Source: Bacillota bacterium
GTDB lineage: Bacteria; Bacillota; Desulfitobacteriia; Desulfitobacteriales; JAJXUE01
Length of the DNA: 13,722 nucleotides
Assembly: GCA_021786555.1 (NCBI GenBank)
Contig: JAJYNB010000141.1
Location: 1-13,722, forward strand
Direction: 5' to 3'
The notes beneath the pieces were generated by a model that saw only the letters and a program-made list of their open reading frames with translations, was not told the origin of the DNA and searched no databases. The position numbers and the translations under genes are program-made. Position 1 is the stretch's first letter. Each line of letters begins with the position of its first letter. Below, piece by piece: positions 1-7,221 of this stretch.

Positions 1-2477
1 TTGCTCTTGTGGATGCTCATGATCCGCACCACATTGTCATTCTCGCCCAGGATTTTGGCGCTGCCCATGTCCCCCCTGCTGCTCTTTAATTTGTCAACAA
101 AGTTGATGAAATTGAACAGACCCTTATAGCTGGTTTCTTCAAACTGCCGTGCTCTCTCAAACAGGATCCGCAGGTTGGCCTGCCGCTGCTCTCCTGCCGG
201 CATGGCGCCTACCGTCGCGTAGTAACCTGTTTCAGTATATAGCTGCCAGAGCAGCCGGTCGGTGGAAGTATAAAGTGACAGCTCCCTCCACCTTTTAAGG
301 TCACGCAAAAATGCTTGGGCCTTGGCTACCGCCTGGCTCCGCCCCTCCTCCGCCAACACCTTTAAAGCATCAAAGAGTGACGCTTTGCGGTCCGCTAAGC
401 GCAGTTCTGCCAGTTCATCAGTTGTAAAGCCAACAATAGGCGACCTGAGGGCCGCGAGCAGGGGAATATCCTGCAGCGGGTTGTCAATGATTTGCAGCAG
501 GGATAATATCACCTGTACTTCAGAGGTCTTGAAAAAGCCTGTGCCTGTGTCCGCAAAAGCGGGGATTCCGTGCGCCACCAATTCCTGCATAAACACATCA
601 GACCAGTTTCGCGTGGTCCGCAACAGGATTACCATATCCCGGTACTCCAGCTTGCGGTATTCCTTGCTCCCTTTGTCAAATACGCAGAAGCTTCTCCCCT
701 GCTCATCGGGCTGCATCAGCTCCCGAATGCGTTTTGAGGCCAGCCGCGCTTCACACTGAATGTTATCCAGGATTTCCTCGTTATCCGCCCCTTCCGGTTC
801 GGCTTCCTGTTCTTCCGCGCTCGATTCCTCCCCGGAATTCACCTCATCCCTGAGGCCGGTTTGGATCAGGTGAAGCTCCGCTTCCCCGCCTACCAGCGCC
901 GTTTCATCCTCATTCCCGGCAAAAACCGCTCCCGGGTTTAGGGCTTCAAGCTCGGAATAATCCAGTTCCCCCACCTGGACGGACATGATCTGCTGGAAAA
1001 TGAAATTAACCCCATCCACAACCTGTTTACGGCTTCTGAAGTTCTTGAACAGGAGTATTTTCCGAAAGGGATTTCCCGGCTCGTTGGCATAGCTGTTGTA
1101 CTTATCCAGGAACAGTTCGGGCCTTGCCTGCCGGAACCTGTAAATGCTCTGCTTAACGTCTCCTACCATGAACACATTGGGCTTTTCACTGTCTGCCCTG
1201 GAAATCATGTTGATCAAGATTTCCTGTACCAGATTGCTGTCCTGGTACTCGTCCACCAGAATCTCCGCAAAACGCTCCCTGTAACCTTGCGCCGCCTTGG
1301 AGGGCGCAAGATTTCCCTGCTCATCCCGCTCGGACAGGATTTCCAGACAGAAGTGCTCCAGGTCATTAAAATCGACCAGGGATTTCTTGCTTTTCCTGGC
1401 AGCGTAGCTGGCGCTAAAATCAGACACCAGCCGGACCAGGCATTTCAGCATCGGGTACATTGCTCTCAGGTCAGTGAGGATTGCCGCGGAATCGCTGGGG
1501 AACAGTTTTTCTTTTATTTTCTTGATCCGGGCTTTAACATCATCCCGGATTTTCTTTACGTATTCCTGCTTACTCTTGTCGGCATCCTTGCCCGCAGCAG
1601 GCAGGCGGTTAAAGTCAATTCTCTGCAGAGTTTGAAAAACCGCGTCCCAGTTTGCACCGTTTTCAGCGGTGCAGACCTTCATTAGGGCCCCCAGGTTGGA
1701 CAAGTCCTCAAGGAATACGGCCTGGTATTTTTCCAGTCCCGCTGTGGGCCCAAGGACCTCTAAGGCCCGGCTCAGCATTTCTCTTAAGCCCGCAAGTTCC
1801 AGGCTGACTGACTGTATTAGCACTTTTCCCCAGGCAGTGCCGGCAAAATCCAGCCCTGCCGGAGGGTTAAAGCTTTCGGTCATCTCCTCAAACCATTTGT
1901 CCGGCCAGGGAGTGCTCTGCACAAAGCCATACAGGTTTAATACCATATCCTGCAGGGCCTGGTCATCGCGGTTGCCGCCGTACCACTCCAAGAGTTCAAG
2001 GAAATCCTCGCTGCCACCTTCTTGTTCATACTGCGCTTCGAACAGCTCATTTAAAACTTCGAGCTTCATCAAGGCGGCTTCGGTTTCATCGGCAATCCGG
2101 AAACCCGGGTCGATGTTGATACTCTGAAAATTGCTGCGGATTACCTCTAAACAGAAGGAGTGGATGGTTGTGATGCTTGCTTTATTCAGCAAGGTCAGCT
2201 GCCGTTGAATATTCTTGGAATCAGGATTTCTCTCCAAAACTGATGAGATTGCTTCCCCGATTCTCTCCCTCATTTCAGTCGCGGCAGCATTGGTAAAGGT
2301 CACGACCAGCAGTTTGTCTATGTCCAGGGGATGCTCGGAGTCTGTTATCTTGCGGATGATTCTTTCCACCAGCACTGCGGTCTTGCCGGCGCCTGCGGCT
2401 GCAGCCACCAGCAGGTTGCAGTCCTTTTCCGTGATGGCATCCCATTGTTCATCTGTCCAATTGGTGTTTTCTCTCAT
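1..2477 (-). CDS. addA: AddA, ATP-dependent helicase/nuclease subunit A (N-terminal 825 residues; 3' end outside window)
   Basis: AddA is the UvrD-like 3'-5' helicase plus nuclease subunit of AddAB, which resects double-strand breaks and loads recombination at Chi-type sites in Firmicutes. The minus strand is open without interruption from 2477 to the window edge. Motifs seen in order: N-terminal WTDEQW, Walker A AAAAGAGKTAVLVERI (about residues 25-40), motif Ia VVTFTNAAATEMRERI, DEXX box ILVDEYQDSN, motif III VGDVKQSIYRFRQARPELF, motif IV LLFKNFRSR, and finally IMSIHKS, the beginning of motif V, where the window stops. The remaining helicase part and the RecB-like nuclease domain are missing only because the window ends. 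The gene lies 41 nt after the addB stop, so it is cotranscribed. The start is uncertain: ATG 2477 has an AGGGTGG-like site 8 nt upstream; in-frame ATGs at 2495 and 2507 would add 6 or 10 residues. Confidence 0.96.
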   Translation of the reverse strand, partial: MRENTNWTDEQWDAITEKDCNLLVAAAAGAGKTAVLVERIIRKITDSEHPLDIDKLLVVTFTNAAATEMRERIGEAISSVLERNPDSKNIQRQLTLLNKASITTIHSFCLEVIRSNFQSINIDPGFRIADETEAALMKLEVLNELFEAQYEQEGGSEDFLELLEWYGGNRDDQALQDMVLNLYGFVQSTPWPDKWFEEMTESFNPPAGLDFAGTAWGKVLIQSVSLELAGLREMLSRALEVLGPTAGLEKYQAVFLEDLSNLGALMKVCTAENGANWDAVFQTLQRIDFNRLPAAGKDADKSKQEYVKKIRDDVKARIKKIKEKLFPSDSAAILTDLRAMYPMLKCLVRLVSDFSASYAARKSKKSLVDFNDLEHFCLEILSERDEQGNLAPSKAAQGYRERFAEILVDEYQDSNLVQEILINMISRADSEKPNVFMVGDVKQSIYRFRQARPELFLDKYNSYANEPGNPFRKILLFKNFRSRKQVVDGVNFIFQQIMSVQVGELDYSELEALNPGAVFAGNEDETALVGGEAELHLIQTGLRDEVNSGEESSAEEQEAEPEGADNEEILDNIQCEARLASKRIRELMQPDEQGRSFCVFDKGSKEYRKLEYRDMVILLRTTRNWSDVFMQELVAHGIPAFADTGTGFFKTSEVQVILSLLQIIDNPLQDIPLLAALRSPIVGFTTDELAELRLADRKASLFDALKVLAEEGRSQAVAKAQAFLRDLKRWRELSLYTSTDRLLWQLYTETGYYATVGAMPAGEQRQANLRILFERARQFEETSYKGLFNFINFVDKLKSSRGDMGSAKILGENDNVVRIMSIHKS

Positions 2478-2518
2478 CCCACTGTCCACCCTCATAATCT
2501 CAAACATTTCGCTGCCCG

Positions 2519-5500
2519 TCAGGATCCTGCCTTATCGTCTTCTGCCACCAGGCCCCAAACTTCTTCGTCCTCCCGGTCGTATAGGGACTTGAAACTGTTC
2601 TCTGCCCTGGCGGTGTCAAACTGGCACACTGCCGAGAAACCGCAGTATTTGCAGGAGGTCGTTCCTTGCTTCTTGTACGGTTTGATGGCTGCATTTCCTT
2701 TCATGATCTCCCCGCACAAGCCCTTTAGGAGCTTCCTAACATATTTCCGCAGCATTTTGAGCTGTTCCAGCGAGGCCGCTGAGGATTTGCCCAAAACATC
2801 GCCCTTATTGATTCTGGCCGGGATAATCAGCGAAGCCCCTTCGATGCTGTTGTCCATTTCCTTAATCAGCTTCACATCGGCCAGCAGCAATCCCTTCATT
2901 TTCAGCTGCTTCATGATTGCCTGTTCGATTTCTGCCTCGCTCAATTTACCGTTCCCTTTAACGATCGGGTCATCAATCCGGAAGTACAGCACGCCCCCGG
3001 GAAGAACAGGGGGGGTTATCTCCATCCCGCTGTTTTCCCAGATAGCGTCCAGATAGGTAATTAACTGCACCTGTAGCCCGTAATACACATCCGACAGCTT
3101 GAAATCCTTGCTGCCCGATTTATAGTCAATGATCCGCAGGTAAGTGCCCTCTTCCGTCTTCAAGGCATCTACCCGGTCGATCCTGCCGGTTAAGAGTATC
3201 TTTTCCCCTGATTCCAGCTCGATCTTGATGGGGGGGAATTTGCCTTGCTCACCAAAGTCTACTTCGTAGCCGATGGGATCAAAGCTGCTGCGCCTGATAT
3301 GCTCGGCGATAAGCCAGACCGCTCGGGAAATTACCCTCTTTAGCCGCAAAGTAAGCGCAGTGTATCTTTTTGAGCCCGATAGTCCTGCGCCCTGCATCTT
3401 CTTCAGCATTTCATCGACGATTTCCGACACCTTGCCAATACACCAGTCCCGCTCAAATTCCCGCCAGGAAAGGTTTTGTTCCACCAGCTGCCCGGAGAAT
3501 CTTTCAATCACGGCATGCATAAATGTTCCCACGTCGGGCGGACTCAAACGGTAGATTTTCCGTTCCCTGGCGCCCAACCCGTACTGCACATAATAGGCAA
3601 AGGGACAAGCCGTAAACTTCTCCAGCCTGGAGACGCTGGAATAAGCAGGGTCCCCATAAAGGGAGGATATTTTGTCCCTGCTCACCGGCTGGGCAATATT
3701 TTTGTAGCGGAAAGCAGAGCGCACCGACTCACATCTTGGCCCCCAGTCCTCCTGGCTGGCAAACCAGCGGTATACTCCCTGCCACAAGGGCCGTATATCC
3801 TTGCCATCAGCTTTTTGGCGCAGGGCAGACACCAGGTGTTTAAAGCTTGGGGCCTTGCCGGTTACGAAATCGCTTTCAGCCTGACCCGATGCGGGCTTTA
3901 ACACATTGCTGCCTTCGCTGATTGAGGGATAGAGCTTGCGCAGCCTGGAGATGATCATGGACGGCCGCATGGTCCGTCCTTCCTGGTCCGCTATAGGCCA
4001 GCTTAACCTTAGGTAGCTGCCTGCGGTCGCCAATGCTCGGTAGACAAGGTATTGTTCGTCAAAGGCCTTTGTCCTGGTATCACTGGCCAGCTCAACACCG
4101 GCCTGATTAAGAGCCGCCCTGTCCAGGTCGGAAAGGATGCCTTCTTCCGCTGCTGCAGCTGGGAATATACCGTCATTAACGCCAAGGATATATAAGGCTT
4201 TGACCTCATGGCTTTTGGAACGCTCCACACTTCCCACCAGCACCTGGTCAAGCGCGGCAGGAATCAGGCCTACCTTGTATTCTCCCAGGCCTATCTCCAG
4301 GATATTGGCGAACCTTTCCAGGCCAAAGGTTTCTTCCCCCATAACCTCGACGGTCTGGTCAAAGACTTCCATGACAATATTCCAGACTTGGGAGTATTCA
4401 CTGGCTAGACTCAGCTGACCATCTTTTCTAAACCGGTCAATGCTTGCTTCAATTCTTTCGGGCACTCCCATGCTGCACAGGAAATCATACAGAGCTCCGC
4501 AGATTTCCGAGGCCTTTTTTCTGCCCTTGGTTTTCTGGCGAAATTCCAGCAGGGGTCCGGAAACCTCATATCTGACCTCATTGATTTCCTCGAGGGCTGG
4601 GTCAGGCTCCCCGGACTCGTCCGGGATCAGACCGGGGCTCATATCCCAAGCCTGTTCGTTGGTCCAGCGAACCCCCCGGATGCCGCAGGCCAGGACGTAA
4701 TTTTCCAGCCTGTCGATACTCTCCCGCTCAACCCCGGTCAGACCGGTTTTCAGGTAGCGGAATACTGCCTCATAGGACCAGTTCTCGCTGAATATATCCA
4801 GCATGGACAGAATCAGCCGTACCAGGGGGTGATTGGTGATCTCTATTTTCCTGTCAATAAAGCAGGTGATCTCGTACTCGGCGAAAATCACTTCAATCAG
4901 CCGCTCATAGCCCGCCAGGTTTCTGACCACAACAGCGATGTCGCGATAGCGCAATCCCCGGTCCCTGCACAAGCGAACAATATCCCGGGCAGCCGCTTCA
5001 ATTTCTGAGAAGACGTTGACTGAGCAAAACAGTGAAATGTCCTGGGTCTGGTCTTCGTAACTTTTGTAGGGATAGGCGTTGAAGTTGCGCTCCAGGTAAG
5101 CAAGCTCAGGGCTGGCTTTGAACCGGAACAAGGGCTCTTTGGCTAAAACAACCGCCGGTTCTACCTCAACCCCTAATTCATTGGCGATTGCTCTAAGTTT
5201 CCTGTAGGCCCCCTTCACGGCAGAAAATACATCGGTCCCTTCAGAGAGTCCCGCTCCGTCCAGGCGGTCGGCGCACAAGCTGACAGTGACCCGTTTTGCC
5301 TGCTGCAGCAGCTTGGCGATCACTTTATATTCCTGGGGGGTGAAACTGGCAAAACTGTCAATCCAGATTTCCGCCCCGGTATACAGGTTGGCAGAACTGA
5401 GCTTTTCCGCAGCTAATGTCAGATCATCATCCGAATCCCTGTAGCGTGCGGCAATTGTTTCTTCAAAGGCGGCATAGATGGAATTTAGCTCAATGAGCTT

Positions 5501-5962
5501 ATCCTTTAAAGGGTGCTTTTCCTCGAAGCCTTTGGCGGCATTCTCCAGGTCTTCCGGGCTTATATTGTAGCGCTTGAACTCGGTAATTAAGCTGGACAGG
5601 GTGTTGACAAAGCCCTGGCGGTCCGCGGATTTCGCGAACACTTTAAGGTTGTCCCGCATTTTATCAAGGATTCTGTAGATTATCATGCATTTGCCGGCGG
5701 CATGGATGTGGGGATAAGTGATTCCCCCCGCCTCGTTGAAGATCCTGAAGGCCATGCGCCGGAAGCTTAAGACTTCGGTTTTGAGAATGCCGCCTGTCTC
5801 AAGCACGCTGATTAGGTCCCTTTCGGCTTGGAAGGAAAATTGCTCGGGGGCGAGCAGGACCAAGGGGTGTGTGGCCCCGCTGGCGATGCTTGATTTAATT
5901 TCGTCGAGGCAGCAGCGGGTTTTGCCGCTGCCCGCCCTGCCATATATGAACCTAAGACTCAT
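2519..5962 (-). CDS. addB: AddB, ATP-dependent helicase/nuclease subunit B with iron-sulfur cluster
   Basis: AddB is the partner of AddA: an inactivated helicase fold with an N-terminal ATP-binding loop and a C-terminal RecB-family nuclease that cuts one strand during double-strand-break resection. With the chosen start the protein has 1147 residues, close to the usual size. Walker A GRAGSGKT is at residues 8-15. The nuclease shows His816 (FMHAVIERF), Asp929 (GRIDRVD), Asp946 and Lys948 (IIDYKSG) and the Q-x3-Y motif at 966-970. Four cysteines, C786 (FTACPF) and C1104/C1107/C1113 (CKYCGFSAVC), match the 4Fe-4S ligands that staple the nuclease domain in Bacillus AddB. The start at ATG 5962 is preferred because GGAG lies 8 nt upstream and the Walker A region then begins at the normal distance; an open extension to 6046 has no family support. 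addA follows after 41 nt. Confidence 0.97.
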   Translation of the reverse strand: MSLRFIYGRAGSGKTRCCLDEIKSSIASGATHPLVLLAPEQFSFQAERDLISVLETGGILKTEVLSFRRMAFRIFNEAGGITYPHIHAAGKCMIIYRILDKMRDNLKVFAKSADRQGFVNTLSSLITEFKRYNISPEDLENAAKGFEEKHPLKDKLIELNSIYAAFEETIAARYRDSDDDLTLAAEKLSSANLYTGAEIWIDSFASFTPQEYKVIAKLLQQAKRVTVSLCADRLDGAGLSEGTDVFSAVKGAYRKLRAIANELGVEVEPAVVLAKEPLFRFKASPELAYLERNFNAYPYKSYEDQTQDISLFCSVNVFSEIEAAARDIVRLCRDRGLRYRDIAVVVRNLAGYERLIEVIFAEYEITCFIDRKIEITNHPLVRLILSMLDIFSENWSYEAVFRYLKTGLTGVERESIDRLENYVLACGIRGVRWTNEQAWDMSPGLIPDESGEPDPALEEINEVRYEVSGPLLEFRQKTKGRKKASEICGALYDFLCSMGVPERIEASIDRFRKDGQLSLASEYSQVWNIVMEVFDQTVEVMGEETFGLERFANILEIGLGEYKVGLIPAALDQVLVGSVERSKSHEVKALYILGVNDGIFPAAAAEEGILSDLDRAALNQAGVELASDTRTKAFDEQYLVYRALATAGSYLRLSWPIADQEGRTMRPSMIISRLRKLYPSISEGSNVLKPASGQAESDFVTGKAPSFKHLVSALRQKADGKDIRPLWQGVYRWFASQEDWGPRCESVRSAFRYKNIAQPVSRDKISSLYGDPAYSSVSRLEKFTACPFAYYVQYGLGARERKIYRLSPPDVGTFMHAVIERFSGQLVEQNLSWREFERDWCIGKVSEIVDEMLKKMQGAGLSGSKRYTALTLRLKRVISRAVWLIAEHIRRSSFDPIGYEVDFGEQGKFPPIKIELESGEKILLTGRIDRVDALKTEEGTYLRIIDYKSGSKDFKLSDVYYGLQVQLITYLDAIWENSGMEITPPVLPGGVLYFRIDDPIVKGNGKLSEAEIEQAIMKQLKMKGLLLADVKLIKEMDNSIEGASLIIPARINKGDVLGKSSAASLEQLKMLRKYVRKLLKGLCGEIMKGNAAIKPYKKQGTTSCKYCGFSAVCQFDTARAENSFKSLYDREDEEVWGLVAEDDKAGS

Positions 5963-5970
5963 ATGTATTA

Positions 5971-5974
5971 CTCC
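5971..5974 (-). promoter_or_regulatory. Ribosome binding site fixing the addB start
   Basis: GGAG on the minus strand with an 8-nt spacer to ATG 5962. It decides against the 28-residue in-frame upstream extension beginning at 6046. Confidence 0.75.
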
Positions 5975-6023
5975 ATATCGGTATTTGATCGGCATCAACG
6001 AAAGCTGCATTGTTTCTACCGCT

Positions 6024-6029
6024 ATTATA
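6024..6029 (-). promoter_or_regulatory. Possible -10 element of an addBA promoter
   Basis: A perfect TATAAT lies on the minus strand in the 160-nt gap between the zinc-ribbon gene and addB. It would place transcription start about 55 nt before the addB ATG. No good -35 hexamer is found at 16-18 nt (the sequence there reads like GGTAGT), so either the promoter is weak or activator-dependent, or addBA is mainly read through from the upstream genes. No terminator is seen between the two genes. Confidence 0.35.
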
Positions 6030-6051
6030 CACTGAATGAGCAGCAACTACC

Positions 6052-6072
6052 GCATTCTGGAATTAGCATTCT
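6052..6072. repeat. Short direct repeat upstream of the candidate addB -10 box
   Basis: GCATTCT occurs at 6052-6058 and again at 6066-6072, so the copies are 14 bp apart start to start. The pair lies just upstream of the TATAAT, around the -35 to -50 region, where an activator or repressor could bind. It could also be chance. Confidence 0.35.
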
Positions 6073-6122
6073 CCCCCTTATCTCCACCTACCGGCGATAT
6101 CCCGTCCTTTCCTGCTTCTGTT

Positions 6123-7211
6123 TTATGATTTCGACAGACATCCCCTGGCACAAACGAAACCCGTCTCCCGGTCCGGTTGCAATCTCTGCGAGGCTTGGCC
6201 GCAGCGGGGGCAAACCGGGGTTTCTACCTCGCCGCTGAGCGGATTATATAAAACCGTAAGGTTTAAGCGCATGTCTTTGTGCTGCACATCCAGTTTGACG
6301 CGCAGACACGGCAGCTTGTAGACCACCACATGGTCCAGGCGGACATCCACCTCCACCCCGTGGCGCTCCAGGACATCCTTCTCCCGCCGCACCCGGTCAG
6401 CCTGGGTCGCCGCCATCTGCTTTTCCAGGCGGGCTCTCTTTTCCTTATCACTCACTGCCAGGAGTTTCTTGTGGAGTTCGGCTTCAAGGTCAGCGTAATA
6501 GCCGGCGATCTTGGCCAGTTCCCGCTGCTTGAGGCCCGCCGCCCGCGCCATCACTGCCTCCGCTCCGGCTAAAGCTTCTTTCTCAACCGCCCGGCAGGCT
6601 GCCTCATATAACTTCTCCAGAGGAAATTCCGGGGCCCGTGTCATTTCATGCTCCGCAGCTTCGGCCGGTATTGCCTTCTGCCACCAGCGGGTAAATTCCG
6701 GCTGCACCTGCCCGGTGCTGCCGTTTAAGACCACTTCCAGCATCTCCTCGCTCTTTTCATGGGAGCTGTATACCGTGCGGAAATAAAAGCCGTAGAAAGG
6801 GACTTCTTCCGCCCAGGACAAGCTGACTTTCGCTGGGCGGCAGCGCACCAATTCAATCTGACTAAGCTTCTGCTCAAAGTTCCGGGGCAAGGAGGGCAGA
6901 GTTCCTGAGCGGTAAAGCGCCGTAACCCGCCCGTAACCGCTTGCTGCCAGGCCAACCAGCTTGTCCAGCAGCTGGCTGCCGTGGGTTACAAACACACTGC
7001 CCGGGTTCTCATTGGCCACTTCATAATCAAAGGCCAAGAGCAATTGGTCATGCTCAAACTGAGCCGCCAGTTCGTCCGGCAGCAGTACGTCTAGAATGGC
7101 GTAACCGGTGGGCTCCGCCAGCGCCCCGGCCCGGCGCAAATATGCTGCAGTGAAATCCTGCACGTTAACAATCCCGTTATCACTCATGCCGTCCAATATC
7201 CCTCTTCCCAC
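6123..7211 (-). CDS. Conserved hypothetical protein with helical region and C-terminal zinc ribbon, partner of the SNF2 helicase
   Basis: I do not recognise a characterised function. The protein has 362 residues with the GTG start. Residues 1-190 look like a globular domain, including FYGFYFRTVYSSHEKSEE; its general order of segments reminds me of Bacillus YqhG, which is also encoded beside a SNF2 helicase (YqhH), but this comparison is from memory. Residues about 205-285 are long, charged, Ala/Glu/Lys/Arg-rich helices, probably coiled coil. The C-terminus carries a treble-clef or ribbon-like metal site, CPRCG and CARGC, about 15 residues apart. The gene starts 10 nt after the helicase stop, with AGGGG 7 nt before GTG 7211, so the two are probably translationally coupled. 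ATG 7187 is an alternative start with a poorer site. The zinc site and pairing suggest nucleic-acid binding or an adaptor role; this is inference. Confidence 0.8.
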   Translation of the reverse strand: MGRGILDGMSDNGIVNVQDFTAAYLRRAGALAEPTGYAILDVLLPDELAAQFEHDQLLLAFDYEVANENPGSVFVTHGSQLLDKLVGLAASGYGRVTALYRSGTLPSLPRNFEQKLSQIELVRCRPAKVSLSWAEEVPFYGFYFRTVYSSHEKSEEMLEVVLNGSTGQVQPEFTRWWQKAIPAEAAEHEMTRAPEFPLEKLYEAACRAVEKEALAGAEAVMARAAGLKQRELAKIAGYYADLEAELHKKLLAVSDKEKRARLEKQMAATQADRVRREKDVLERHGVEVDVRLDHVVVYKLPCLRVKLDVQHKDMRLNLTVLYNPLSGEVETPVCPRCGQASQRLQPDRETGFVCARGCLSKS

Positions 7212-7221
7212 CGGTTTTCCC

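Noticed and set aside
1287..2127. Plus-strand open frames opposite addA
   Set aside because: They mirror a strongly conserved minus-strand gene and show no domain or start signal of their own.
5963..6046. 28-residue extension of AddB to 6046
   Set aside because: No ribosome binding site and no family support. It would cover the TATAAT box, while ATG 5962 has GGAG at 8 nt and the Walker A at the usual distance.
5963..6122. LexA/SOS box upstream of addB
   Set aside because: No GAAC-N4-GTTC type palindrome is present in the gap.
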